Below are positions 34,405 through 43,799 of a stretch of 64,000 bases of DNA, piece after piece (positions within the stretch are counted from its first letter, which is position 1; every line of letters begins with the position of its first letter). The notes beneath the pieces are model-generated. The model saw only the letters and a program-made list of their open reading frames with translations, searched no databases and had not been told where the DNA came from. The stretch is from positions 62,001 to 126,000 of the forward strand of contig NZ_FXAW01000004.1 in assembly GCF_900177665.1 (NCBI RefSeq), given 5' to 3'. The translations under genes and the position numbers were made by a program. This DNA is from Marivirga sericea (GTDB lineage: Bacteria; Bacteroidota; Bacteroidia; Cytophagales; Cyclobacteriaceae).

Positions 34405-36477
34405 TTAAAACCGTAACATCATCTGTACTTTAACTTCAGATTTTGTATTTCCTTCAATTTCTTCATTACCGCTCCCAATTGTAAACTGATCAACATATCG
34501 AAATTGCGCATACCGTGCCCAAAGCTGTAATTTCTTTGAGAATTTATACTGTAAAAGGACGTAAGAACGACTTCCCTCATTTTGATAGGCAGGGATTGAG
34601 AAAGCATATAAAACATCCTTTTCATAGACATATTGCCTATTTTCAAAATCATCAGTATCAAATATTGAATAGCGAGTACTCAGACGAAATCTACCAAAGT
34701 CAAAATTTATATCTTGTATCAATGCCATACCGCTCGAATAATTACCTAGCTGCAAAAACTCACTAAATTGAGCTCTCGTTTTAAGAGAAACTATTCCCTT
34801 CGGACGGACATCTAAATTGATAATGTAATTCCGCTTTTCGGCATTAGTTAAACCGTAGAGATTTGGATTACCTTCAAGCTCCACATTTCGTTCTTTGTTT
34901 TCCACCCTCGCTTGAGCATACAGTTTTATTTGTCTGCTGAAGCTATAGGCAATCCTTCCCAAAAACTCATTACCCGTTGATGGACCATCCGCTCTAAATC
35001 TCAACCATGGGAAACTGAAACGATCATAATAGCCAGACATAGTCAATTTCTTAGAAGGCTGAAATTTCAATCCCCAATATATTCCTTGTTCATTTATATT
35101 TCTAGTTCCTTCTCCAAAAGCTGTGCCGTAGAAAGTATGAAAATCCCGTTCATATTTTCGAATGATAAAGCTGGTCTGCAAACTTGGCATGACAGAAGCA
35201 ATAAATCCTCCTAATACCCCAATTCCACCAGAACTACTTATAGCACCTTCGCCAAATAAGTGAAAATTCCGCCAATAATAATTGGTAAAAAACCCATAGT
35301 TTTGGTTTTGAGTTCCTCCAAACTCAAATTGGTTATACTTGTTGGGTTGCCGGAAATATGGCCGGTCGTAAACCGTTTGTATATAATTCAAGCCAATATT
35401 CAAATTTTCACTTTTGGTATTAAAAAGTAAATTACCTCCAAAATTCTGAGCCTTAATAGCATTCTTTCCAGCAAGTTCAGATTCCGTCCTGTGGAAACCA
35501 CTTAATCTGATTGATGTAAAGAACTCTTCGGCACTTCTTGCTGAATCCAAATCTATATTTCCATTGATAGGGTTGTAGCTATAGAAAGTCGTCAAGTCCA
35601 AATTATCATTCAATTCGAATGTAGTTGCTACTCCTCTGAAAAAGTTTGTTTCTAAAACAGATGTATAGGGTAAAATTCCTAAATTACTTCTTCTGGCAGT
35701 AGCTACAGTTTGACTTCCTTTTCCTAATGCAAAACCAGCTCCAAATAATAAGGACTGCCCAAATTGCAATTGGTAGTCACCCAAAATAATATTTTTTAAC
35801 CTTCCTTGATTTTGCAACTGAGCATGGAACGACCAATAATCCATCCCATATTGATCACGAGCTGGGTCCCAATTGAATTGCTCCCCTGCATCTTTTTCCG
35901 TAGTGAACCCAATACTAAAATCATCAGTATGTTTTACTCTGAAGCGCGTATAGACTCGGTAGGGATCTCCCAAATACTTTCTTTCTCTTTCATTTTTGGC
36001 GATATAGCCCTGCTTTTGTTCTAAGATCCTATCCGATCTTACCATCAAGTAATTATTTTTCTCATTCAGTATCCGTTGCAAAAGTGGACGATTGTCCGCC
36101 TGCAAACCAGTTTCACGAACGGTCACAAATGGTAATATTTCGTAAATTATCTTGAGGTCAAACTCAGGTATAGATTGTAATTCATGTATGCTTAATAGAT
36201 TGCCCGCTGTAGCTCTGTGATTCAAAAATTCATTGATTTGGAGATTAGACAGAAGAAGAAGTGACTGTAAATCTTGTCTATTGGCAGTATTTAAGTTTAC
36301 TGGAGATTGATAGTGTTGAAATAAAGCTTCGTAAATATCCTCATAATTGGTGTTCTCATCCTGCACCGAAAAGTTACGCTCAATAAAATCTTCTAAATCT
36401 AATTCCTCATCTTGGCATATTGCTAGGAATGGCAGCAAAACTAATGAAATGAGTCCTATAAAATATCGGCTTCTCAT
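34405..36477 (-). CDS. Exported helix-hairpin-helix protein with outer-membrane barrel
   Basis: This 690-residue protein has a signal peptide (about 1-21). A ComEA-like helix-hairpin-helix follows (about 59-118), with the typical VNLNTANRQDLQSLLLL start and RATAGNLLSIHELQSIPEF middle. A long beta-rich part (about 150-690) ends in a strand-like SEVKVQMMLRF, consistent with an outer-membrane barrel. HhH domains of this type bind DNA non-specifically in ComEA. The combination with a barrel could suit DNA binding or uptake at the surface, but nothing else here proves that. Its ATG overlaps the stop of the PorV/PorQ-like gene by four bases (ATGA), so the two are translationally coupled. Confidence 0.8.
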   Translation of the reverse strand: MRSRYFIGLISLVLLPFLAICQDEELDLEDFIERNFSVQDENTNYEDIYEALFQHYQSPVNLNTANRQDLQSLLLLSNLQINEFLNHRATAGNLLSIHELQSIPEFDLKIIYEILPFVTVRETGLQADNRPLLQRILNEKNNYLMVRSDRILEQKQGYIAKNERERKYLGDPYRVYTRFRVKHTDDFSIGFTTEKDAGEQFNWDPARDQYGMDYWSFHAQLQNQGRLKNIILGDYQLQFGQSLLFGAGFALGKGSQTVATARRSNLGILPYTSVLETNFFRGVATTFELNDNLDLTTFYSYNPINGNIDLDSARSAEEFFTSIRLSGFHRTESELAGKNAIKAQNFGGNLLFNTKSENLNIGLNYIQTVYDRPYFRQPNKYNQFEFGGTQNQNYGFFTNYYWRNFHLFGEGAISSSGGIGVLGGFIASVMPSLQTSFIIRKYERDFHTFYGTAFGEGTRNINEQGIYWGLKFQPSKKLTMSGYYDRFSFPWLRFRADGPSTGNEFLGRIAYSFSRQIKLYAQARVENKERNVELEGNPNLYGLTNAEKRNYIINLDVRPKGIVSLKTRAQFSEFLQLGNYSSGMALIQDINFDFGRFRLSTRYSIFDTDDFENRQYVYEKDVLYAFSIPAYQNEGSRSYVLLQYKFSKKLQLWARYAQFRYVDQFTIGSGNEEIEGNTKSEVKVQMMLRF

Positions 36478-37289
36478 TTCTGTCTCAATTTATAATGCAT
36501 AGAAATACTATGAGAGAACCCCATTTCAGCATGATTGCTTAAAGCATAATCCCAGTGAAAGCTCAAGTATTGGAATCCAAGACCATAAAAAGATTGAAAT
36601 GATCCACTATTGACTCCTGTTCTTAAATAAAACTTTTCTAGCAAATTATATTCTGCACCCACTTTAAAAATAGTGGATTTCAAAATGTCTTTTTCAATTT
36701 CTGCGTTAAGCATAAAATAATCCCTTGGTCGGTATGAAATTCCAAGCTTCAACAAAGTAGGGACTCCTTGCTCTTCACCAGATTTCAAAGTTGATTGCGT
36801 AATATTTAAAGCTTGAGCTCCCACTATTAGCTGAGGGGTTATAGTAGCTATCCCCCCCAAATCGACAGAGTATGTAGCAGTGGATCCAAAGTCCATCACT
36901 TGATATTGAAGATAATTCACTCTACCTCCAAATTGGACGATACCTAGTTTTGTGGCATACCCTAGTGAAAGCTTATGCTCATTATAAATATCATCGCCAA
37001 AGCGAAATACATTTAATGCAAGGTAACCAAATGGCACTTCACTGGTCACCCCGACTCCCATAAAATCCAGTCCGGTCAACCCAAAACGATTTTCATAAGT
37101 TGCACCAACCTCAAAATTTTCTGTAGTTGTAATTCCTGCTGTATTCTGAAAAGAAGCCCAGTAGCCTCCCATAGTAACAGCAGCATCGCCCATTCCTATT
37201 ACTCTACTTGATACAGGAGCATAAATTGACTGTGCATGAATATGTAGTGTAAATAGCAATAAAACGGGGAGTAGGTTGAATATTTTCAT
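36474..37289 (-). CDS. PorV/PorQ-like outer-membrane protein
   Basis: This 271-residue protein has a signal peptide ending HIHAQ. Immediately after comes the PorV/PorQ-type motif SRVIGMGDAAVTMGGYWAS with an Asn-containing follow-on (FQNTAGI), then a regular beta-barrel ending SISMHYKLRQK. PorV and PorQ belong to the type IX secretion apparatus, but this family has several branches. At 271 residues it is shorter than the usual PorQ, so I call it PorV/PorQ-like only. It is the first gene of a minus-strand set with the HhH-barrel protein (ATGA overlap) and diverges from the MORN gene. Confidence 0.75.
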   Translation of the reverse strand: MKIFNLLPVLLLFTLHIHAQSIYAPVSSRVIGMGDAAVTMGGYWASFQNTAGITTTENFEVGATYENRFGLTGLDFMGVGVTSEVPFGYLALNVFRFGDDIYNEHKLSLGYATKLGIVQFGGRVNYLQYQVMDFGSTATYSVDLGGIATITPQLIVGAQALNITQSTLKSGEEQGVPTLLKLGISYRPRDYFMLNAEIEKDILKSTIFKVGAEYNLLEKFYLRTGVNSGSFQSFYGLGFQYLSFHWDYALSNHAEMGFSHSISMHYKLRQK

Positions 37290-37351
37290 GCACTAAACTA
37301 AATAATAAGCTCAAAGTCATTAATTTAGCTAAGAGCCATAATAAACTAAAG

Positions 37352-37990
37352 ATGAAAAATTATAAAAAATATTGGTTATGCGCAATTATTCTGATCAACT
37401 TTCATCATGATATTTTATCTCAAACTGATTCCATCTTTTATGAATCTGGCAAACTGAAAGCCTTTGGTCACCTAAAAAATGGTGTTAAAGAAGGTGAATG
37501 GAGATACATTTATCCAAATGGTGAAGCAAATGCTGTAGAAATTTTCAAAGGAGGAAACTTAAATGGTAAAGTAATCCACTACTATCTCAACGGACAACTA
37601 TCGTCTCAAGAACACTGGATTGAGGGTGAATTGGAAGGGCAGGCCATATATTACTACAAAAATGGACAAATTGAAAAGCAAGGAGTATATTTAAGCAGTA
37701 ATTATCACGGGTCTTGGGATTTTTTTTATGAAAACGGTAGGCTACGTCAGATTGGAAATTATGAAAAAGGAGTTCCCGATGGCCCTTGGCAGTATTTCAA
37801 TAAGGCGGGACTAATTGTACAAACAGGTGATTACAAAAATGGAAAAGAAGATGGCTTGTGGTTATATTTTGATGATAAGGGGCGAAAGACTTATGAAGGC
37901 CACTTTAAAGAGGGTTTGAAAATAGGTGATTGGTACTACTATAATAGATTCGGTAAAAAGAAAAAAATAGATAAATTAACGCTAGATTAA
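37352..37990 (+). CDS. Exported MORN-repeat protein
   Basis: This 212-residue protein has a signal peptide (ending ILSQ) followed by about seven MORN-type repeats of about 23 residues. Each follows the pattern YY-x-NG-x-L-x-x-x-G-x-Y-x-x-G-x-x-x-G-x-W; examples are FYENGRLRQIGNYEKG and YFDDKGRKTYEGHFKEG. Such proteins in Bacteroidota are often auto-labelled YwqK antitoxins, but no toxin is present, and export argues against that. A second, larger MORN protein lies at 56314-58149. Its stop overlaps that of the convergent BamA-like gene by four bases. Confidence 0.85.
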   Translation: MKNYKKYWLCAIILINFHHDILSQTDSIFYESGKLKAFGHLKNGVKEGEWRYIYPNGEANAVEIFKGGNLNGKVIHYYLNGQLSSQEHWIEGELEGQAIYYYKNGQIEKQGVYLSSNYHGSWDFFYENGRLRQIGNYEKGVPDGPWQYFNKAGLIVQTGDYKNGKEDGLWLYFDDKGRKTYEGHFKEGLKIGDWYYYNRFGKKKKIDKLTLD

Positions 37991-39555
37991 ATCCCAGATT
38001 TCACATTAATAAAAAAACCTGCTTCATTTAATGCATTTATGGAGTATTCCAATCGTAGCACGGCATCATAATAAGTAACAATATCGACACCGGCTCCATA
38101 ACTGTAAATATATCGATTAGAAAGCAATGGACTAACGGTAGTATTACTACTTTCTGGCAAATTATTTTGAACGTATCCATGATCGAAAAACAACTTAAAA
38201 TAAGCTGCAATGGGCACTTTCCTAAACTGCTTTAAAGGCATAAGCTTTCCTAAATTGGCTTCAATTGAGAACAACCTTTTCTTTAACTCTGTTTTATTCA
38301 TTATGTAATGCTGTCCTTGAATTACATAAAGCTCGTAGCCTTTCAATAAATTATTAGCAAAACCAAGCCCTTGCATATTGCTGTAGGGTTGAAAACTCGG
38401 ATAACTTGTATACCCCGTAACTGATGAAGCAATATTGAAATTATATTTTAAAGGCTTATAATGAGCAACATGCGCTTGAGCATGTCCCAGATTAATATCG
38501 TTAAAGATACCCAATCCTATTTTAGATAACCTGCCATCTATGAGAAAGCCTTTCAAAGGATAATTATTTCTATCTCTGAAATCTCTTCTAAAAATATAGG
38601 TTAATCCAAAATAATCCTGCTCAACGTCACCGTCTCTACTCAAGTAATTTGAATTAAATTGAAGAATTTCATCTATCATTGTAGTTCGAGAATAGGTCAA
38701 CCGAATTGAATGGGTATTATAATAAGACTCTCTATAAGTGAAAAATAAATTACTTGTCAGAGTATTCGAAATTATCCGCCTCTCGCTATCATCTCCAAAA
38801 ATACTGTCTGCATCAATGAAAAGTCGTTTATTTCCTACATTAGTATAATCTAGTTGATCAAGTTCACTATATGAGAAGTTAAATCCCATACCAAAGGTCT
38901 GATTTTTATTGAGGTAAGGAATATTATATCCTAAATAAAACCGTCTCTTAAATCCAAATTGCGCCATGGCAGATAATCGCTCATTTAGCCCTCTCACATT
39001 GAACTGATCAAATTTAAATCCATATTCAAATCGATCTGTGGCTGCACCCTGATTGAACAGCCAGTCACTAAAATTTCTATCCGCTAACTTAAAAATGACA
39101 CTGGGCCAGATATACCACCGTTCTTCTACAAAGAAAATAAGCTTAATATTATTATCACTGCCATCAATAAATTCAAGTTCGGCTCTAACACTAGTGAATA
39201 AACCAGTATTAAAAATTTTATTCTCATCCAATTTGATCAGCTCTTTGAGCTCTTTAAAAGGATAACTTACATTGGGTTGTATATCTATTTCCCTAGTGAT
39301 GATTTTCCTCTTAGTTTTTTTATTACCCCTAATTTCAATCTTCTCTAGAAAGAGAATTTGATTTTGAAGGCTATCTTTAGTCTTATTTATTATCTTAAGT
39401 TTATCCAAGTCTGTATCAACTGACACTTGACTTTTTGCGTTATTTAATAGAATTAAAATAGAAAAAACGGAAATTAAGCTAAGCCTGAAAACAATCTTCT
39501 TGCTTAAGAAATAATGAAAGTCAATATTTATAAATCTATTTTTGATTACTAACAA
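37987..39555 (-). CDS. BamA/TamA-superfamily outer-membrane protein
   Basis: This 522-residue protein has an N-terminal hydrophobic segment (about 20-38). One POTRA domain follows (about 67-146; LEKIEIRGNKKTKRKIITRE opens it), then a surface-antigen barrel (about 160-522) ending in an aromatic-rich strand (INALNEAGFFINVKSGI). With a single POTRA it is shorter than BamA itself and resembles accessory Omp85 proteins. The only plausible start is a TTG at 39555, three bases after an in-frame stop on the minus strand. It diverges from yidD with 25 bases between starts. Its substrate is unknown. Confidence 0.82.
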   Translation of the reverse strand: MLVIKNRFINIDFHYFLSKKIVFRLSLISVFSILILLNNAKSQVSVDTDLDKLKIINKTKDSLQNQILFLEKIEIRGNKKTKRKIITREIDIQPNVSYPFKELKELIKLDENKIFNTGLFTSVRAELEFIDGSDNNIKLIFFVEERWYIWPSVIFKLADRNFSDWLFNQGAATDRFEYGFKFDQFNVRGLNERLSAMAQFGFKRRFYLGYNIPYLNKNQTFGMGFNFSYSELDQLDYTNVGNKRLFIDADSIFGDDSERRIISNTLTSNLFFTYRESYYNTHSIRLTYSRTTMIDEILQFNSNYLSRDGDVEQDYFGLTYIFRRDFRDRNNYPLKGFLIDGRLSKIGLGIFNDINLGHAQAHVAHYKPLKYNFNIASSVTGYTSYPSFQPYSNMQGLGFANNLLKGYELYVIQGQHYIMNKTELKKRLFSIEANLGKLMPLKQFRKVPIAAYFKLFFDHGYVQNNLPESSNTTVSPLLSNRYIYSYGAGVDIVTYYDAVLRLEYSINALNEAGFFINVKSGI

Positions 39556-39580
39556 CTTTTAAAATTAATAAATAGAGCAA

Positions 39581-39826
39581 TTGGATAAAATTAAAAAAAA
39601 TAGGATCACAAAAATCATACGAAAAATAGCCATTGCTCCGGTATTATTCTATCAATATGGTATTTCTCCCTTCTTTCCGTCTTCCTGTCGCTTCACTCCT
39701 ACTTGCTCTGAGTATACAAAACAGGCGATTTTAAAGCATGGGTTGATAAAAGGTTCGAAATTATCAGCGAAACGGATTTCTAAATGCCATCCATGGGGTG
39801 ATTCAGGTTATGACCCTGTTCCCTAA
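39581..39826 (+). CDS. yidD: Membrane protein insertion efficiency factor YidD
   Basis: A small inner-membrane-associated protein thought to assist YidC-dependent insertion. The 81-residue sequence has the family hallmark [20 protein letters not shown] with its three cysteines, and [20 protein letters not shown] near the end. No ATG precedes the conserved part, so translation probably starts at the TTG at 39581. yidD is often beside rnpA and yidC; here it stands between a BamA-like gene and lgt instead. Its 3' end overlaps the convergent lgt gene by four bases. Confidence 0.92.
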   Translation: MDKIKKNRITKIIRKIAIAPVLFYQYGISPFFPSSCRFTPTCSEYTKQAILKHGLIKGSKLSAKRISKCHPWGDSGYDPVP

Positions 39827-40905
39827 ATTCTTTTTTCAGCTTTCAAAGATTGAAAAATGAAATAAATTCCAGCTAATACTAACGGTATACTGAGCCATTG
39901 CCCCATGTTTAATGCCAATCCGTCTTCAAAAGCTACTTGGTTTTCTTTTATGAATTCATAAAAAAACCTTAACCCAAAACATGCAATCAGGAAGATACCG
40001 AAAAGTCTTCCATCTGCCAATCCACTTCTGTTTTTATTCCATAAATAAAATAAAAGCAAGAAAATTAGAAAACAAGATATTGCCTCGTACAATTGCGCAG
40101 CATGTCTGGGTACTCCATTTCCATAGGTTGTTGCATATATAAACGCGCCCTTCTGATTGTAGTCAAATTTTGCGTCTTTTGAAAACTCAACATGCTGACT
40201 GATATTTGACTCTTGTAACTTATTTAGTAATTGCGTTTCAGTGAATCTCTTTACGTCCTCCAACTTGACTTTATTACTGTAGGCTACCACCATTTTCACA
40301 GGATATTCAAAGCTCTTCTCCGGACTACCATCAATCAAACTGGAAGATTTAGCTCTCTCCACTTCTACATCCTCTATTGCAGAGGCCAAGTAATTTACTC
40401 TCAATTCTACTTCACGCCCAAACACCACACCATAAGCTTTATCTGTAGGCTCTCCTATAATTTCTGAATTCATGAAATTCCCTGTTCTTATCAAAGCACC
40501 CGTTATAGCCACCACTATAACGATTCTATCCAAAATCCATAAATAATTTATATCGCTATATTTTCGAGCAAACAAATAAAGTGCTATTAGAATTCCTGCA
40601 GCTCCGCCATGACTAGCCAGACCACCTTCCCAAATCTTAAGTATATCAAGCGGATTACTAAAGTAACGAGCAGGCTCATAAAACAAGACATGCCCTAAGC
40701 GCGCTCCAATAATCGTGGCTAGCACCATATAAAGCGTTAATACTTCAACTTGCTTTTCCTTTTTACCTTCTTTTTTGAAGATATAGAACATAATCTGTTG
40801 AGAAATGATAAAGCCTAAGGCAAAAAGTAAACCGTACCATCTCAATTCAGTAAATCCTAAATCAACAATGTAGGGTTTGGGTGACCACACTATATAGCTA
40901 AGCAT
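39823..40905 (-). CDS. lgt: Prolipoprotein diacylglyceryl transferase
   Basis: This inner-membrane enzyme moves diacylglycerol from phosphatidylglycerol to the lipobox cysteine of prolipoproteins, the first lipoprotein-modification step. The 360-residue protein has multiple membrane helices and family motifs including [10 protein letters not shown] and [13 protein letters not shown]. It is about 70 residues longer than E. coli Lgt because of a hydrophilic insertion (about 175-245, beginning [18 protein letters not shown]), which I believe is common in Bacteroidota. It lies 52 bases after nadE. Lipoprotein substrates in this window include the genes at 11692 and 33610. Confidence 0.95.
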   Translation of the reverse strand: MLSYIVWSPKPYIVDLGFTELRWYGLLFALGFIISQQIMFYIFKKEGKKEKQVEVLTLYMVLATIIGARLGHVLFYEPARYFSNPLDILKIWEGGLASHGGAAGILIALYLFARKYSDINYLWILDRIVIVVAITGALIRTGNFMNSEIIGEPTDKAYGVVFGREVELRVNYLASAIEDVEVERAKSSSLIDGSPEKSFEYPVKMVVAYSNKVKLEDVKRFTETQLLNKLQESNISQHVEFSKDAKFDYNQKGAFIYATTYGNGVPRHAAQLYEAISCFLIFLLLFYLWNKNRSGLADGRLFGIFLIACFGLRFFYEFIKENQVAFEDGLALNMGQWLSIPLVLAGIYFIFQSLKAEKRI

Positions 40906-40957
40906 ATTTAATTTTCGTTTAGCACAAAATTAGGGTAAAAACAGAAATCTCAATGAT

Positions 40958-42808
40958 TTATTCCAATTTTTCCAATTCTTCTAGTTCTTCTTTGAATGAT
41001 GATGACAATATTGGGAATCTACACCAGGTTTTGGGATCCACGTTATAGTCATCTAAGTGAAAGGAAACGGCAATTCTTTCTCTTTTCCACTGATTTCGTG
41101 ACCAAAGTCTAAAAAACTTTCCAATGGAAGGTTTTAAAATTTTACCATTTCCCTTCCATGAAATCTTAAGTTCTTCGTAAATCTCAACTGGAGAAAGCCT
41201 TTCTTTTATTGCCAATTCTTCTATTCTCTGTAAGAGAGGATAAGGCATTAAATCTGTTTCATCCGATTGAAACTGATCCTCTGGTCTCAATTCTGCAGTT
41301 GGTTGCAAATTATTCACGAAGCTCAAACTACTATAGCCTAGTTTATTCTCTGCCCATTTCAACCATTGAATAATAAAAGGCTTATCTATCGCTGCAATAG
41401 GTGCTATACTCCCACTAGTATCACCATCCATAGTAGTATAACCAACGCTCCCCTCACTTCTGTTGGAAGTAGTTAATAGTAATGAATTTTTGATATTAGC
41501 TAAAATCCAGATGATTGGAGAACGCGCTCTAGCCTGAATATTTTGAAGAGCAATATCATCTTGCTCCCAATTTAATTCTCGGCCAATACTATCGGCTATT
41601 TTTTGAGTGTATCCTCTTACTTCATCATCAATATTCCAATTATAAAATACTGCTCCAATCTCTTGCGCTAATTTTTCTGCTGATTCAAAAGTAGCACTGC
41701 CTGAGTTTTCTGTACTCTGATAAGCCGTAGTAAAAATTCGGTGTGCTATTTCCTTTTTAACATCTTTATCTTCTTTCAAATCCTTGAGCCATGACTGTTT
41801 ATGGATCTTTTTAAGAAAAGTTTCTACGCCCAATTCTTCAATTCCCAAACGTATCATTTCCGCAACCAAAACTGCAGAAGTAGAGGAATCAGCACCTCCG
41901 CTTAAGGAAAGAACAAAACCGTTACTGTGACTTTTCCTCATGTAATCAAACAAAGCTAAACTAACAGCCTTCCTAAACTCTTGGTTTGGGTTTGAAACAA
42001 AACTATCAGCAATTTTTGCATGTTCATTTTGTGTATCCCAAATACCTAATTGATAATTCTTGAAGGATAATAATTCATTTCGGAATTTCAATTGACCATT
42101 TTTAGCTATCATGATTTCGCCATCGTAAATCATCCTTCCTGCTTCATTCCCAAGCAAATTAGCATAAATATAAGTGCAGTTATATTTATGAGAGCTATCC
42201 ACTACCAGATCTTGCCTACTTAAAGATTTGTCAATAGCAAAATGACTTGCTGACGGATTTAAAATTAGATTCACTCCTCTCTTAGCTAATCTATTAGCTG
42301 GCCGGTCATCCCTCCAAGCGTCCTCACAAATTTCAAAACCGATTTTATAGTCTTCAAAATCGATCACATAATCCCCAATAGGAATATCAACACCATTTAA
42401 ACTAATACTCGATTTTTTGCCAACCTCCCACGCCAAAAACCATCGCGGCTCATAATGCACTCCATCTCTAGCTAAATTTTGTTTAGGTATTATATATTTG
42501 ATCTCTCCATTGGAACAGAAGGCAATGCAATTATACATTTTGTCTTCAAATTTGATGGGTAGTCCGGCGGTAAAAGCAATATTAGGGCTAAAAGGAAGTA
42601 TCTTCTCCACTAAACTTTTTAATGCTTTCCTCCACATCCAATCACTTAAAAAAACATCCTCGCAGCCGTAGCCACAAATACTTAGTTCAGGAAAACAAAG
42701 AATTTTGACGTCTTGATCTTGCGCATTATTCAATGCCTCTAAAATATTAGAAGCATTTCCTTCCCAATCCAACGGAACCTGATTAAGTGTTGCACCTGCT
42801 ATTCTCAT
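40958..42808 (-). CDS. nadE: Glutamine-dependent NAD+ synthetase
   Basis: Converts deamido-NAD to NAD using glutamine nitrogen. The 616-residue protein has an N-terminal nitrilase-type glutaminase domain with Glu41 (CFPELSICGYG), Lys109 and Cys161 (GFEICEDAWRDDRP). The C-terminal synthetase domain has the PP-loop LSLSGGADSS (about 297-306) and RARSPIIWILAN further on. This is the two-domain form, so no separate amidase is required. The 3' neighbour on the same strand is lgt. The gap upstream to rnc is about 250 bases, so nadE probably has its own promoter. Confidence 0.96.
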   Translation of the reverse strand: MRIAGATLNQVPLDWEGNASNILEALNNAQDQDVKILCFPELSICGYGCEDVFLSDWMWRKALKSLVEKILPFSPNIAFTAGLPIKFEDKMYNCIAFCSNGEIKYIIPKQNLARDGVHYEPRWFLAWEVGKKSSISLNGVDIPIGDYVIDFEDYKIGFEICEDAWRDDRPANRLAKRGVNLILNPSASHFAIDKSLSRQDLVVDSSHKYNCTYIYANLLGNEAGRMIYDGEIMIAKNGQLKFRNELLSFKNYQLGIWDTQNEHAKIADSFVSNPNQEFRKAVSLALFDYMRKSHSNGFVLSLSGGADSSTSAVLVAEMIRLGIEELGVETFLKKIHKQSWLKDLKEDKDVKKEIAHRIFTTAYQSTENSGSATFESAEKLAQEIGAVFYNWNIDDEVRGYTQKIADSIGRELNWEQDDIALQNIQARARSPIIWILANIKNSLLLTTSNRSEGSVGYTTMDGDTSGSIAPIAAIDKPFIIQWLKWAENKLGYSSLSFVNNLQPTAELRPEDQFQSDETDLMPYPLLQRIEELAIKERLSPVEIYEELKISWKGNGKILKPSIGKFFRLWSRNQWKRERIAVSFHLDDYNVDPKTWCRFPILSSSFKEELEELEKLE

Positions 42809-42947
42809 GTAGTAATAATTTAATTTCTTTAGGCTGAATTGAATTTTTAATAAATAACAAGTAGATCTCTACACAAAATTCGCCTCTTCATATTCAAATC
42901 ACTTTAAACACATTTTTCATCTTAAAGCTTCTAGCGAAATCAATAAA

Positions 42948-42974
42948 CCACCTTTTTAGATTCTCAAAAAGTGG
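42948..42974. other. Small inverted repeat between rnc and nadE
   Basis: CCAC-C-TTTTT (42948-42957) pairs with AAAAAGTGG (42966-42974) with one bulged base. The 12-base sequence GATTCTCAAAAA occurs at 42959-42970 and again at 43016-43027. No gene is visible in the 250-base gap. These may be a weak terminator of rnc or chance in AT-rich DNA. Confidence 0.3.
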
Positions 42975-43058
42975 ATAGCTTTCGATAATTTCAGTTTATC
43001 ATTTTGTTTAACTACGATTCTCAAAAAAATAGACTCACACTGACTGAAATTGACAAGT

Positions 43059-43790
43059 TCAAATAAGATTCAACTTCTTGCATGCTTTGAAGGCTGCATT
43101 CTGTTCTGCTTTCTTTTTATTTAGCCCTGCACCTTTAGAGATTTTTTCACTATTTACAATAATAGCAGCTCTAAATTCCTTTTTCGTACCCTCCTGCCTA
43201 TAATCCTCAATATCAAATCGAATTGATTTATTCTCTTTTTGAGACCACTCAATTAAAATACTTTTATAGTTGGTATTGTTTTCGATTATCTCATCTAAAT
43301 CATAATGAGGTAAAATTAATTTATTAATAATGAATTTCTGGCAATAAGTATACCCTCTATCAATGTAGACCGCACCGATAAAGGCTTCCATCATATCACC
43401 ATAAATGGATTTAAAATGATAGCGACTTCTAGAAAAATCAGATTCTAACATTTGGCTAATACCAATCTTTTTTGCTAATAGGCTTAAAGATTCTCTATTA
43501 ACTATTCTAGAACGTATTTCTGTAAGGAAGCCCTCGTCCTTAAAAGGATACTTTTTAAAAAGATAATCAGCTACAACAGCACCGAGGATTGCATCTCCTA
43601 GATATTCTAGTCGTTCATTAGATGCCCTAAAACCATTTGGAAGTGTTTTGGCTATGCTGGAATGCTGAGTAACCAGACGGAATAATTCTAAACGAAAAGG
43701 CTTGTAACCTACAATAGATTTGATTGCAGCTACAAGCCTTTTGTCTTTTTGAGATAATTTTTTGAAGGAAGTGAAAAATCGCCTAATCAA
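43059..43790 (-). CDS. rnc: Ribonuclease III
   Basis: Cuts double-stranded RNA in rRNA and mRNA processing. The 243-residue protein has the RNase III signature ERLEYLGDAILG (about 60-71) and a second acidic site, DMMEAFIGAVYID. A C-terminal double-stranded RNA-binding domain (about 172-242) starts near YKSILIEWSQ and ends AEQNAAFKACKKLNLI. No ATG precedes the conserved region; the first plausible start is the TTG at 43790, nine bases after the fabF stop. Order acpP-fabF-rnc is common in Bacteroidota and the three are probably one transcript. Confidence 0.96.
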   Translation of the reverse strand: MIRRFFTSFKKLSQKDKRLVAAIKSIVGYKPFRLELFRLVTQHSSIAKTLPNGFRASNERLEYLGDAILGAVVADYLFKKYPFKDEGFLTEIRSRIVNRESLSLLAKKIGISQMLESDFSRSRYHFKSIYGDMMEAFIGAVYIDRGYTYCQKFIINKLILPHYDLDEIIENNTNYKSILIEWSQKENKSIRFDIEDYRQEGTKKEFRAAIIVNSEKISKGAGLNKKKAEQNAAFKACKKLNLI

Positions 43791-43799
43791 AGTCGGAAA

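Noticed and set aside
36474-37289. A definite type IX secretion PorQ
   Set aside because: The N-terminal motif fits the PorV/PorQ group, but the protein is short and no other type IX genes are nearby.
37352-37990. YwqK-type antitoxin label for the MORN proteins
   Set aside because: Both have signal peptides and no adjacent toxin, so the automatic label is not supported.
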